Assembly (NCBI RefSeq): GCF_021533215.1
Contig: NZ_JAJNKA010000003.1
Location: forward strand, 124,001-188,000
Source: Portibacter lacus
GTDB lineage: Bacteria; Bacteroidota; Bacteroidia; Chitinophagales; Saprospiraceae
Length of the DNA: 64,000 nucleotides
Reading direction: 5' to 3'
A model generated the notes under the pieces. It saw nothing but the letters and a program-made list of their open reading frames with translations, was not told the origin of the DNA and did no database searches. Shown here piece by piece: positions 1 to 9,718 of the stretch. The first letter of the stretch is position 1. Every line of letters begins with the position of its first letter. The translations under genes were made by a program, and so were the position numbers.

Positions 1-1958
1 AAAGAGCTACAATCACTGGAATCAGCAATAACATTAACGCAACTGGCTATTCTGCAGATCCTAATAGCCAAGGAGAAGAACGTACGCAAGATGGTCTAAT
101 TAAAACCAATAGTATCGGCGTGCAGTATAGCAATTCCTGGAATTCTGGCTTAGAAATAAGTGGTAATTACAATTACGGAAATAGCAGAAGTGAAGCAGAA
201 GGCATCTTACGTAGGGACTACATCTTACCATCTCAGTCTGATCAATATTATAACGAGGAAAACATAACAACAAGAATCAATAGAGATCATCGGTTTAATA
301 TGAGACTTGAATATCAAGTAACGCCGCAAGATAAATTCATCTTTGTGCCGAGAGTGAAGATAAACAATGACGTGAGTGATAGCTACTTTTTCGGTCGTAC
401 AGAAGAATTAGACAATCCGATTAATCAAACGAAAAATAATTCAAAATCTGACAACATCGATAATGATTACTCAGCGACTTTATTGTACAATCACAGATTT
501 CTAAAAGAAGGTCGTACGATTACCTTAAATGGTAGCACGAGCAATCATGAGAACCGAGATTTAGGATTGAGAAATGCAGAAAATATCTTTTACACAGATC
601 AAGTTGCAGAAATCGAAAATCTAGATCAAAATATCATCAGAGTTAGAAATGGAATTGACTTCGAAGGTGGTGGATCTTATACAGAGCCTGTAGGTGAGCA
701 TGGTCTCATAGAGCTCGAATACAATATCAAAAATAGAGATAATGACTCTGAAAAGTTGAATTACGATATCTCAGATGAAATGTCTCAAGGAGAATTTATT
801 CAAAGGCTAGACACTGCTTTAAGTAATGTTTTCACCAACAACTACCTAACAAATGAGGTCGAGCTAGGTTACCAATTCAAAAATGAAACTGTTAAAGTTC
901 AAGCTGAATTAGAATACCAACATGCGAATCTAATGAACAATCAGGTTTTTCCGAATAGCTCAGAAACGACTCGATCATTTCAGAGTTTGCTTCCATCACT
1001 TAGAATGTCTTATAAGATTTCTAAGCACAGTAACGTAGAGTTCAATTATTATTCATGGACGAGAGAGCCTAGTATCGGGAATTTACAAGAAGTAATAGAT
1101 AATTCTAATCCTCTTCGTCTGATCGTAGGAAATCCTGATCTTAGACAAGAATACAATCAAAGAATTAGAGCGAGATTTAAAGCTAGAAATCCAGGAAAGG
1201 AAAGAACATTTTATTTGGGATTTGCAGCATCTTTGGTGAATAATTCTATTACAAATACAACCTTTATTGCTGATGAGGCTGTCGCACTTAATAGCGATAT
1301 TACCTTACAGAAAGGCGCTCAATTAATAAAGCCAGCGAATGTAGATGGGAACTGGAACATTGGTTCTTTTATCAATTATGGCCTTCCGATCACTACGATT
1401 AAGTCCAATTTTAATGCATGGACAGGCGTAGGATATAGACAAAGACCTGGAATTATTAATGACATCATAAGCAATACTAATTCTACTGACTTCAGATTGG
1501 GACTTCACTTAAGTAGTAACATTAGTGATCACATAGATTTTAATTTATCGACAAGATCGAGTTATAGTTTAGTTGCTAATTCGAATAAGCCGCAGCTTGA
1601 TAACAATTACCTATCTAATAGAACTAGTGCAAAATTCAATGCCATTTTCTGGAAAGGATTAATCTACAGAACGGATATCAATCACCAGTACTTTTCAGGT
1701 CTTGCAGATGATGTAGACAACAGCTTCCTTTTAGTGAACATGAGTATTGGCAAGAAATTATTTCCTAATGAGAGAGGAGAATTGAGTGTAAGGGTTTATG
1801 ATTTATTCGGTCAGAATAACAATATCGACAGAAATGTAACTGAGCTTTATATAGAAGATGTTCAGCGAACGGTATTACAGCGTTACTTCATGTTGTCCTT
1901 CACTTACAATTTGCGTCATTTCAGCATTGGGACGACGATGGAGGATTTTGAGTCGTAA
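1..1958 (+). CDS. Outer-membrane beta-barrel protein (OMP_b-brl_3-like, TonB-receptor class), 5' end missing
   Basis: The reading frame is open from base 3 to the TAA at 1956-1958, so the gene begins outside the window; the GTG at 120 is only an internal codon. About 650 residues are visible. They alternate polar and hydrophobic residues in the way of transmembrane beta strands, and end in an aromatic-rich strand (RYFMLSFTYNLRHF) as barrels often do. The segment around REPSIGNLQEVIDNSNP and GNPDLRQEYN matches the pattern I know from the Bacteroidota outer-membrane barrel family OMP_b-brl_3, which lies C-terminal to a carboxypeptidase-regulatory-like domain and a plug. It probably sits in the outer membrane and takes part in uptake or surface display. 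The substrate cannot be told, because the plug and N-terminal domains are not in the window. Confidence 0.8.
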   Translation, partial: RATITGISNNINATGYSADPNSQGEERTQDGLIKTNSIGVQYSNSWNSGLEISGNYNYGNSRSEAEGILRRDYILPSQSDQYYNEENITTRINRDHRFNMRLEYQVTPQDKFIFVPRVKINNDVSDSYFFGRTEELDNPINQTKNNSKSDNIDNDYSATLLYNHRFLKEGRTITLNGSTSNHENRDLGLRNAENIFYTDQVAEIENLDQNIIRVRNGIDFEGGGSYTEPVGEHGLIELEYNIKNRDNDSEKLNYDISDEMSQGEFIQRLDTALSNVFTNNYLTNEVELGYQFKNETVKVQAELEYQHANLMNNQVFPNSSETTRSFQSLLPSLRMSYKISKHSNVEFNYYSWTREPSIGNLQEVIDNSNPLRLIVGNPDLRQEYNQRIRARFKARNPGKERTFYLGFAASLVNNSITNTTFIADEAVALNSDITLQKGAQLIKPANVDGNWNIGSFINYGLPITTIKSNFNAWTGVGYRQRPGIINDIISNTNSTDFRLGLHLSSNISDHIDFNLSTRSSYSLVANSNKPQLDNNYLSNRTSAKFNAIFWKGLIYRTDINHQYFSGLADDVDNSFLLVNMSIGKKLFPNERGELSVRVYDLFGQNNNIDRNVTELYIEDVQRTVLQRYFMLSFTYNLRHFSIGTTMEDFES

Positions 1959-2161
1959 GAGGCCGTAAATCATTAAAAGATTAATATTGTTGTAGGTCAA
2001 TTTCAATGCTTATCTAAGAAATTAATTACGGTTAATGGATAAGATTCAGGAAACATAGATAATTTGTTTCCCTTACGTTCTATGTCAATGTTTTAGTCCT
2101 TCTGTTATGAAGAAAACAACAAATTCAGTATAGGATACTTAAAAAGTCTTATTTTTCTGCC

Positions 2162-3154
2162 ATGAAAACTTTATTTGCCTTTTTACTTATTAGCTGCTTA
2201 TCGTCTTCCATTTACGCGCAAAAAGTTGAGCGTCCTCTAATCATTTTCGATACGGACATGGGACCAGACTACGATGATGTCGGAGCAATTGCGATCCTCC
2301 ATGCCCTAGAAGCAAATGGTGAATGCGAAATCCTAGCAACTGTTGCCAGTGACGCACATCCAGACATTGCTCCTACTATAGAAGTTTTCAATACTTACTT
2401 TGGCAGAAAAGATATTCCCATTGGAATAGCGCCAAGTTCTGCGCCCAACTTTACCGCTGGAAACAACTGGAATGAAAAACTTATCGATAAGTTCCAACCT
2501 GAAATCAAGAACAAGACTTATCCTGATGCCGTCGATGTATACAGAAAAGTCCTTTCCGAACAGCCTGACCAAAGTGTCACTATAGTGTCTGTTGGTTTCA
2601 TTTCTAACCTAGCAGCTTTATTAGACTCTGAACCAGATGATTATTCCGATCTCAATGGGTTAGAATTGGTGGAGAAAAAAGTTAAAAAATGGGTTGCTAT
2701 GGCTGGCTCTTTCCCTGAAGGAAAAGAATTCAATGTTTTCAAGGATGCGCCTGCATCTTATTCCACCTTTCAAAATTGGCCTACGCCAATACTCTTTAGT
2801 GGATTCGAAATAGGTAGCAAGATTATGACTGGAAATAAAGTTGCAAAAGAGAAAAACATAAACAAAGCCTGTCCTATTCAGTGGGCATATGAATATAACT
2901 TAAAAACATACGCTAAAAAAGAAGTTAAAAATAGAGCATCTTGGGATCAGACGGCTGTACTATGTGCAGTACGGAATCCAAGTGACTATTTCTATGTCAA
3001 TGGTCCAGGCGCATTTCTTATTGAAGAAAATGGATCGAATAACTGGGATCCTGATACTGATAATCAGCACACTTTCTTAGTACATAAATATCCTTACCAA
3101 GTGATCGCAGACGAAATAGAATCGTTAATGCTTTACAAGCCCAGTATGAAATAA
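2162..3154 (+). CDS. Secreted inosine-uridine preferring nucleoside hydrolase family protein
   Basis: A 330-residue protein with an N-terminal signal peptide (about residues 1-19, cleavage near IYA-QK). The mature part opens with IIFDTDMGPDYDDVGAI, the aspartate-rich calcium and ribose binding motif of nucleoside hydrolases (usual form DTDxGxDDA), though with a Tyr between Pro-Asp and Asp-Asp. The middle has the conserved VSVGFISNLAALL segment. The family cleaves the N-glycosidic bond of nucleosides to give a base and ribose. Length fits the family. The signal peptide points to a periplasmic or secreted enzyme, so nucleoside scavenging is the likely role. No lipobox is visible. It stands alone between the barrel gene and a T9SS protein, with no operon partner. 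The substrate (purine, pyrimidine or another ribosyl compound) is not predictable. Confidence 0.85.
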   Translation: MKTLFAFLLISCLSSSIYAQKVERPLIIFDTDMGPDYDDVGAIAILHALEANGECEILATVASDAHPDIAPTIEVFNTYFGRKDIPIGIAPSSAPNFTAGNNWNEKLIDKFQPEIKNKTYPDAVDVYRKVLSEQPDQSVTIVSVGFISNLAALLDSEPDDYSDLNGLELVEKKVKKWVAMAGSFPEGKEFNVFKDAPASYSTFQNWPTPILFSGFEIGSKIMTGNKVAKEKNINKACPIQWAYEYNLKTYAKKEVKNRASWDQTAVLCAVRNPSDYFYVNGPGAFLIEENGSNNWDPDTDNQHTFLVHKYPYQVIADEIESLMLYKPSMK

Positions 3155-3652
3155 GCGAAGTACATATTTCTCAAATTCAAGTGGGATTTTCATTTCCTTT
3201 TTTGGCCCTACCTCATTAGGCGTCCACCATTTTTCCACAACCTAATTTGCAAGGCAGATCATTTTATTTATTCACACAAATAAATATGTTTTTATTAGAT
3301 GACTCTTTCTATAAAATGATTTAATCTGATTTGATAGATGCCTTTATTTTTAGAATTCAAATACCATCAGCCTAATTCACCTGAAAAACTAAATTGATAA
3401 TTCTAAAATTTAGAAAGTTGTTTGTGCTTAAAAAGGAAAATAACTAAGCACTCAGAACATTCATATAAGCAGCTAAAAATCAGATCACAAAGAGAGCCCA
3501 CCTATTTCTGAAATAAGATTAAATTAGAAATACATTCATTCAAAACTTGGTTTGTCCACCCTAATGTCCACCTTAAAAAATAATATAAGTTCTGATATAT
3601 TATAACATTGCATCATATTGACTCAATATATTATTTAATAAAATCCAGTCTT
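3155..3652. other. Intergenic region, 498 bp
   Basis: No convincing gene. A longer version of the downstream frame could start at a TTG at 3608, but the ATG at 3653 is followed directly by a signal peptide. The stretch is AT-rich. It holds GTCCACC three times, once near 3220 and twice near 3553-3570. I see no clear terminator for the upstream gene and no full match to the Bacteroidota promoter. Confidence 0.5.
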
Positions 3653-6619
3653 ATGAAAATCATTTTTAGATTAGTATTAGTTCTTTGCTTGTCATTACAA
3701 GTAGGTATTATTTTAGCCCAGAAAACCAAATCTGATCTTAAAACTAAAATTGACATACAAACTAAAATTTTAGAAAAAGCGGAACCGACTTATCCGAATT
3801 ACCGTCTAATGATGTCAGATCCAAGTTACACCCTTGATGAAATCAGAGCTGCTTTCAACCAGTATTATAAGGATACTAAAATGGAGAAACGCGGAGAATA
3901 CAAACAATTTAAACGTTGGGAGTATTTTGCAATGCTCAAAGCTGATAAGAACGGAAAAATTCCATCTGATTATAGTATACAGAATGAGGTTAGAATCCAC
4001 AAAAAGCAAAACCCAGAAATGTATCGATCAGCTTCTGCCAGTTGGTCTCAAATGGGACCGATCGACTACCCTAGTAATGCGACAACACAACCAACGGGTC
4101 TTGGTAGAATAAATTCGGTAGAAATCGATCCTACAAATGCCAATACGATATATGTAGGTACTTCTTCTGGCGGGCTTTGGAAAAGTACTAATGGCGGCTC
4201 TTCTTGGTCAACAAATACAGATAATCTTGCATCTTTAGGCGTTTCTACGATCGTTGCAAATGGCAATACAGTATGGATTGGGACAGGAGACCGAGATGGA
4301 CACCATTCGAGTGGAGTAGGTATTCTTAAATCTACGAACGGAGGAAACTCTTTCACGTCGATGAATACCGGGATTCCAACTAATTATCCTGGCTTTCTAA
4401 AGATTAATGAAATTCTCATTGAACCCGGGAACAGTTCTAATATGTACATCGGTACAGGTCTAGATGTTTTTAAAAGTACGAATGGAGGAGCTAGTTGGGG
4501 GCCAATTGCTACTACCGTTTATACCAATGTTATAGACATGGCTTTTAAACCATCAGATGCAAATACTGTGTATTGGACTAATGATACTGGAAATTTTTAT
4601 AGAACTACTAATGGAGGTGCAACTGTTTCAGAAACTACACTCCCAGTTCCTGGAGGTGTAACTAATACTAGGTTGTTTATAGCTACTACTCCATTAGACC
4701 CTACCTATGTATATGTTGTAGCTTCTCGTTCAGATAGTCGGTATGGCGGTTTGTATCTATCTACTGATAGTGGTGCAACTTTTACAGCCATGTCCACAAA
4801 TAATGGAAGTAATAATATTTTCGGATATGAATCAGGAACTGATGATGCAGGACAAGGTGGGTATGACTTGTGTATAACTGTTGACCCTAGTAATAAAAAT
4901 ACCATATATGTCGGTTCTATTAACATCTGGAAATCGACCGATGCTGGTGTTAATTGGGTAAAAAAATCACACTGGGGAGGTGTCATTGGTAATATAGATG
5001 GCCTTCATGCTGATCAGCATTTTTTTACTTGGAGTACTGATGGCAGCAAATTATATATCGGAAATGATTCAGGAATCTATTATTCTACCGATAAAGCAAA
5101 TACATATACCAATATTTCCAGTGGATTAGCAATCGCACAAGCTTATAAAATAGGTGCAAGTTACTATACTCCAGGTTTGATTATGGCAGGATTCCAAGAT
5201 AATGGAGCAGCAAGACGTGATGTCAATGGTCAGTGGACTACCGTTATGGGAGGAGATGGAACAGAAAGCGCTATAGACCCGCAAAACGATGCCAATAAAT
5301 TTTTCTGTTATGTACAGGGTGACTTAAGAAGAACGATAAATAATGGATTTGAAGAATCCATAAAAGGTAATATTAATGAAGATGGCCCATGGGTTACTCC
5401 ATATACATTAGATTCTTATACAACAGGACTAATGTATGCTGGATATAAGAATGTATGGCGAACAAGCAATTCTGTAACGCCAGGTGTCGTTCCTACATGG
5501 GTGAAAATTTCCAATGGTATCACTGGATCGGGTTTAGATTTAGAGGTTTCATTAGCAAATGAAAATATTTTATACTATTCCACTTCTGATGGTAAACTGT
5601 ACAGATGTGATGATGCAAAAGCTCAGTTTCCAAGCCAATGGACTACCTTAACATTGCCTGCCCCAGGAGTTACAGTTAACGCTATTCTTCCGGATGCTAC
5701 TAATGCTAATGTAGTATGGATTGCACATAACAACAAAGTATATAAATCAATGAACAAAGGAGGAAGTTGGACAAATATATCATCAGGCTTACCTAATATT
5801 CCAACTAATGCATTAGCACAATACGTCCCAAATCCAGAAACTATTTATGTAGGAATGGAAGCAGGAGTATACATCCTAGAAGCAGGCGCATCGTCGTGGA
5901 CTTCATTTGCAACTAATCTTCCATCGACTCTTAAAATTACAGAATTAGAATTCCAATATTATCCAGCAAGCCTTGGCTCTTCATCAATAGCATCAAGACA
6001 TCCAAATGACAGATTGATTGCAGCGACCTTTGGTAGAGGAATATGGCAATCTCCTCCAGGCGTAGGTGTACTTCCTGTAACCTTTGAATCATTTACAGGA
6101 CGGAAAGAAAGTTACAATTCTGTCAACCTCAATTGGACCACTGGAACAGAGCTTAACAACGAGAAGTTTATAATTGAACGTTCTGTAAATGGCGAAGATT
6201 TTAAAAGTATTGGCGTGGTAAATGGGTCAGGAACAAGTTCTACTGAACTGAATTATTCATTTACTGATAGAAATCCTGATGAAGGATATAATTACTATAG
6301 ATTAAAGCAATTTGATTTCGACGGTCAATTCTTCTACAGTAATATAATCGCTATTAATTTTGCCGCAAATGGATTCAAAGGCGTGAGCATATTTCCGAAT
6401 CCAACTAGTAACGGTGAACTTACGGTAGACATTGATAAGCAATTTGAAGGATCATTCGATATCAAAGTTTATACATTAAATGGAGCTATGGTATATGAAA
6501 AATTAAATGTAGTGAATGGTCAATACAAAATAGATACTAATGGTTTTGCAAATGGCATGTACATCTTAGAAGTTAAGAATCCATTTGTCATCAATACTCA
6601 GAAATTTATCGTAAAGTAA
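3653..6619 (+). CDS. Secreted Asp-box (BNR/VPS10-like) beta-propeller protein with T9SS type A sorting domain
   Basis: A 988-residue protein from the ATG at 3653, chosen because a signal peptide follows at once (MKIIFRLVLVLCLSLQVGII, cleaved near LAQ-K). Asp-box motifs of the form S-T-N-G-G-x-x-W recur at about residues 175, 275, 317, 370, 426, 476 and 697, for example KSTNGGSSW and KSTDAGVNW. Such repeats build the beta-propellers of sialidases, sortilin/VPS10 domains and xyloglucanases. I see no clear catalytic signature, so it may be a binding propeller or an unrecognised glycosidase. After a linker with a fibronectin-like segment (LNWTTGTELNNEKFIIERS), the last 77 residues form a type A sorting domain beginning SIFPNPTSNGELT and ending QKFIVK, which sends proteins through T9SS to the cell surface or medium. 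It stands alone and is followed by a strong terminator. Confidence 0.85.
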   Translation: MKIIFRLVLVLCLSLQVGIILAQKTKSDLKTKIDIQTKILEKAEPTYPNYRLMMSDPSYTLDEIRAAFNQYYKDTKMEKRGEYKQFKRWEYFAMLKADKNGKIPSDYSIQNEVRIHKKQNPEMYRSASASWSQMGPIDYPSNATTQPTGLGRINSVEIDPTNANTIYVGTSSGGLWKSTNGGSSWSTNTDNLASLGVSTIVANGNTVWIGTGDRDGHHSSGVGILKSTNGGNSFTSMNTGIPTNYPGFLKINEILIEPGNSSNMYIGTGLDVFKSTNGGASWGPIATTVYTNVIDMAFKPSDANTVYWTNDTGNFYRTTNGGATVSETTLPVPGGVTNTRLFIATTPLDPTYVYVVASRSDSRYGGLYLSTDSGATFTAMSTNNGSNNIFGYESGTDDAGQGGYDLCITVDPSNKNTIYVGSINIWKSTDAGVNWVKKSHWGGVIGNIDGLHADQHFFTWSTDGSKLYIGNDSGIYYSTDKANTYTNISSGLAIAQAYKIGASYYTPGLIMAGFQDNGAARRDVNGQWTTVMGGDGTESAIDPQNDANKFFCYVQGDLRRTINNGFEESIKGNINEDGPWVTPYTLDSYTTGLMYAGYKNVWRTSNSVTPGVVPTWVKISNGITGSGLDLEVSLANENILYYSTSDGKLYRCDDAKAQFPSQWTTLTLPAPGVTVNAILPDATNANVVWIAHNNKVYKSMNKGGSWTNISSGLPNIPTNALAQYVPNPETIYVGMEAGVYILEAGASSWTSFATNLPSTLKITELEFQYYPASLGSSSIASRHPNDRLIAATFGRGIWQSPPGVGVLPVTFESFTGRKESYNSVNLNWTTGTELNNEKFIIERSVNGEDFKSIGVVNGSGTSSTELNYSFTDRNPDEGYNYYRLKQFDFDGQFFYSNIIAINFAANGFKGVSIFPNPTSNGELTVDIDKQFEGSFDIKVYTLNGAMVYEKLNVVNGQYKIDTNGFANGMYILEVKNPFVINTQKFIVK

Positions 6620-6919
6620 ATCAAAAGTTTCAGCATAAGAAAAGCGTAATCGTTAGGAATCCTGTGCACCCGTAAAAATGTTAGCAAATTAATTTTTACA
6701 AGTGTGCAGGATTTCTTTTTTTTTGATTCTTTCTAAAATTGACCTTGGTTATTTATGTGCTATTGAGAGCTATTATAAAACATGAGAACTTATATACTTA
6801 ATAAATGTTCTTAAATAATAAGATCCCTGCGAATTTACATACAAATCACTTGCTCAAAGTAGATAGTCTTAATTGACACTCATCTACTAACTTATGCTTG
6901 ATTTTACTTTTATAGGTTA
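6620..6919. other. Intergenic region between convergent genes, 300 bp
   Basis: Holds the plus-strand terminator at 6658-6725. The remaining part, about 6730-6919, is AT-rich. I see no gene and no clear minus-strand terminator for the sulfatase. Confidence 0.6.
6658..6725 (+). terminator. Rho-independent terminator
   Basis: A 12-bp outer stem (AATCCTGTGCAC with GTGTGCAGGATT, two G-U pairs) continues, after small unpaired gaps, into an 8-bp inner stem (GTAAAAAT with ATTTTTAC). A T-rich run with one C follows at 6712-6724. It starts 39 bases after the stop of the Asp-box propeller gene. Confidence 0.85.
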
Positions 6920-8293
6920 CTACTTCGGCTGCTCCACTATATATTTCTTATCATAAAGTGATAGTTGCCTTGGTTTCCAGATTGCTCCCTCTAAAAAGAC
7001 AGGATGAGGCAAATTCACATCCCAATCACCTAACTTTTTCATTAACCGTTGGGTAATATCCAAATTTTTCAAGGCGACATCATTTTGCTCTGCAAGATCA
7101 GAAGGAAGGTGGTATAGCACCGGCATTCTATCAGGCAGTCTAATTAATTTCCACTCGCCTTCTCGGATCGCTGCACTTATCGTAAATTTCCATTTCAAGT
7201 TAGCATGTGGATCTTCCATTTCTGGATTATTTACAAAAGGAATTAGATTCACTCCTTCTAAGTTTTCTTTTCCTCCAGCTAATTCAATAAATGTAGGCGC
7301 TAGATCTAATGAGCTAACCGCAGACTCATAAATAGAATTGGGCGATATCTTGCCAGTCCATTTCATGATAAATGGAACATGTATTCCACCTTCTAGTAAT
7401 GTCCCCTTGCTTCCATTATAAGGTGCATTTATCGAAGCATTCGTAGAGGCAGGACCACCATTATCGCTTATAAATACAATCAATGTGTTCTCACTTAGTC
7501 CAGCTTGTTCTATCGCTTCTACGATTCTTCCAACATTGACATCAAGACGATGAACCATGGCAGTATAGGTCCTACGCTTTTTATTTTTGATATGTTTGTA
7601 TAATTCTAAATCGTCCTCAGTGGCTTGCATCGGGGTATGTGGCGCATTAAATGAAGCAAATAGAAAAAATGGTTCTGCCTTATGGCGCTTGATAAAATCT
7701 ACACATTCATCTCCTTTGTCATCTGTCAAGTAGGTAATTGCTTGAGGTTCTTTATAATTACTGATTAATGGCGCACTGTAACCTTTCCCATCAGGCTTCG
7801 CAGAAAAATAATCATGCCCCCCTTTTAAATAACCCCAAAACTCGTGGAAGCCTCGATTCAATGGATGAAATTTATCTGCTTCTCCGAGGTGCCATTTACC
7901 AACTAATCCATTGACATAACCCAAAGAATCTAAATAGTTGGCGATCGTAGGTTGGCTAACTGGCATACCCAAAAATGCTGGATCAAAACCAGGTTGGTTT
8001 TCAGCAAGATTATTATCATGTCCAAATTCAACTTGATTAACTCCAGTTAAAAATCCCGCCCTAGATGGACTGCATACCGCAGACGAAACATAACCATTCT
8101 GAAAGAATACGCCATCTCGAGCCAATTGATCAATATGAGGAGTTTTAATCTGATAACTTCCAGTAATTCCTAGATCGCCATAGCCTAAATCATCTGCAAC
8201 AATGAGAACAAAATTCGGCTGGACTTCTTGGCCATTTAAGAATCCAAAACAGAGTATAAAACTGAAAAAAATTGCAAGATAATTCCTTGTCAT
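6920..8293 (-). CDS. Exported sulfatase (arylsulfatase A family, FGly type)
   Basis: A 457-residue protein with a signal peptide (MTRNYLAIFFSFILCFGFLNG-QE). The mature protein opens with PNFVLIVADDLGYGDLG, whose Asp pair binds the metal. The sulfatase signature is AVCSPSRAGFLTG at about residues 72-84: this is the C-x-P-S-R motif whose Cys is oxidised to formylglycine by an anaerobic or aerobic maturase. GKWHLG and FISDNGGP, conserved metal and sulfate ligand segments, are also present. The family hydrolyses sulfate esters, in marine Bacteroidota often on algal or animal polysaccharides. The N-terminal signal places it in the periplasm or on the surface. It is divergent from der and stands alone; no polysaccharide-utilisation locus is seen around it, so the substrate is open. 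Confidence 0.9.
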   Translation of the reverse strand: MTRNYLAIFFSFILCFGFLNGQEVQPNFVLIVADDLGYGDLGITGSYQIKTPHIDQLARDGVFFQNGYVSSAVCSPSRAGFLTGVNQVEFGHDNNLAENQPGFDPAFLGMPVSQPTIANYLDSLGYVNGLVGKWHLGEADKFHPLNRGFHEFWGYLKGGHDYFSAKPDGKGYSAPLISNYKEPQAITYLTDDKGDECVDFIKRHKAEPFFLFASFNAPHTPMQATEDDLELYKHIKNKKRRTYTAMVHRLDVNVGRIVEAIEQAGLSENTLIVFISDNGGPASTNASINAPYNGSKGTLLEGGIHVPFIMKWTGKISPNSIYESAVSSLDLAPTFIELAGGKENLEGVNLIPFVNNPEMEDPHANLKWKFTISAAIREGEWKLIRLPDRMPVLYHLPSDLAEQNDVALKNLDITQRLMKKLGDWDVNLPHPVFLEGAIWKPRQLSLYDKKYIVEQPK

Positions 8294-8312
8294 TCCTTAA
8301 TTTTATTTTTTC

Positions 8313-8320
8313 CAAATGTA
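8313..8320 (-). promoter_or_regulatory. Candidate Bacteroidota -7 promoter box for the sulfatase
   Basis: Read on the minus strand the sequence is TACATTTG, an exact match to the Bacteroidota -7 consensus TAnnTTTG. It lies 20 bases before the ATG. I see no good TTTG -33 element at the usual distance, so it rests on one box and position only. Confidence 0.4.
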
Positions 8321-8357
8321 ATAATTAAAAAAAGAGTTTTAGAGATAAAACAATACA

Positions 8358-8389
8358 TCTGAAGGATAGGACAACTTTTGTTACCTTTG
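8358..8389 (+). promoter_or_regulatory. Candidate promoter of the der operon
   Basis: TACCTTTG at 8382-8389 matches the Bacteroidota -7 consensus TAnnTTTG exactly. TCTG at 8358-8361, twenty bases upstream, is a 3-of-4 match to the -33 TTTG. The implied transcript starts close to 8395. That leaves a very short leader before the ATG at 8408 and would exclude the TTG at 8378 as the start of der. Confidence 0.5.
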
Positions 8390-8407
8390 CAGATCATAAT
8401 ATACAAT

Positions 8408-9715
8408 ATGTCCAAAATAGTAGCAATTGTCGGAAGGCCCAATGTAGGAAAATCTACCTTTTATAATCGTTTAATCGGAGAACGACAAGCAATCATTGAT
8501 AACGTAAGTGGAGTGACACGAGACCGTATATATGGTACTTGTGAGTGGAATGGTAAGTCATTTACAGTCGTTGATACTGGAGGATTTGTTAAAAATTCAA
8601 GTGACGTTTTCGAATCTGCTATCAGATCTCAAGTACAAATTGCCATAGAAGAAGCAGCAGTTATCGTATTCATAACCGATGTAACTACCGGAATTACCGA
8701 TCTTGATGAAGAAGTAGCTAATCTGCTAAGAAGAGCTAATACACCTATCATTCTTTGTGTCAATAAAGTGGATAACCACACTAGAGAAATTAGTGCGAAC
8801 GAATTCTGGTCTCTAGGATTCGAAGAAACTTACTTCTTAAGCTCCATTTCAGGTTCAGGTACGGGTGAAGTATTAGACGCCATTACTGAAAAGCTGCCAG
8901 AAAATGAAGAAGAGGAAGAAAATTTAATTCCTAAGTTTGCCATCATCGGTCAGCCTAACGTAGGAAAATCATCATTGACTAATTCTCTATTAGGCGAAGA
9001 ACGTAATATTGTAACAGATATCGCTGGAACAACGCGTGATTCTATCCATTCTCATTATAATAAATTTGGTAAGGAATTCTTGCTGATAGATACCGCCGGA
9101 ATTCGGAAGAAGGCGAAAGTTCATGAGGATCTAGAATTTTATTCTGTAATGAGAGCTGTCGGAGCAATCGAGGAATCTGATGTATGTATTCTGATGGTGG
9201 ATGCACAGACAGGAATCGAAGCGCAGGACATGAATCTACTAGGACTCGTTCACAAAAGAAGAAAAGGACTTGTGATTGTCGTGAATAAGTGGGATTTAAT
9301 AGAAAATAAAGAAACAAATACTGCGAAAGAATTTACCGAGAAAATCAAGCGGAAAATTTCACCGTTTAAAGATGTTCCGATTCTTTTTGTTTCCGTATTA
9401 GAAAAGCAAAGAATATTTAAAGTAGTAGAAGCTGCACTAGAAGTAAACGAAAGTAGAAATCAGAAGATTAAAACTTCCGTACTTAACAATCTACTTTTAG
9501 ATGAGATAGATAGAAATCCACCACCAGCGAATAGAGGTAGGATTATCAAAATAAAATACGTTCAGCAATTGCCGACAAAGCATCCAGCGTTTGCTTTTTT
9601 CTGTAACCACCCGAAACACATCAAAGCCAATTATAAAGGTTTTCTTGAGAATTTAATGCGTAAACATTTTGACTTTACGGGTACACCGATAAGCATCGTC
9701 TTTAAAGAAAAGTAG
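8408..9715 (+). CDS. der: Ribosome-associated GTPase Der (EngA)
   Basis: A 435-residue GTPase with two tandem G domains, the hallmark of Der. The first has GRPNVGKS (G1), DTGGF (G3) and NKVD (G4). The second has GQPNVGKS, DTAGIR and NKWD. A KH-like domain follows, ending near residue 435. Der acts in late 50S ribosomal subunit assembly and is essential in most bacteria. The ATG at 8408 is chosen over the in-frame TTG at 8378 because MSKIVAIVGRPNVGKS is the family's usual N terminus and a promoter -7 box overlaps the region after 8378. It is the first gene of a run with rfbC, rfbD, a T9SS protein and ribE; rfbC starts three bases after its stop. Confidence 0.97.
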   Translation: MSKIVAIVGRPNVGKSTFYNRLIGERQAIIDNVSGVTRDRIYGTCEWNGKSFTVVDTGGFVKNSSDVFESAIRSQVQIAIEEAAVIVFITDVTTGITDLDEEVANLLRRANTPIILCVNKVDNHTREISANEFWSLGFEETYFLSSISGSGTGEVLDAITEKLPENEEEEENLIPKFAIIGQPNVGKSSLTNSLLGEERNIVTDIAGTTRDSIHSHYNKFGKEFLLIDTAGIRKKAKVHEDLEFYSVMRAVGAIEESDVCILMVDAQTGIEAQDMNLLGLVHKRRKGLVIVVNKWDLIENKETNTAKEFTEKIKRKISPFKDVPILFVSVLEKQRIFKVVEAALEVNESRNQKIKTSVLNNLLLDEIDRNPPPANRGRIIKIKYVQQLPTKHPAFAFFCNHPKHIKANYKGFLENLMRKHFDFTGTPISIVFKEK

Positions 9716-9718
9716 GGA

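Noticed and set aside
120-1958. GTG at 120 as the start of the first gene
   Set aside because: The frame is open to the window edge, and there is no signal peptide at 120.
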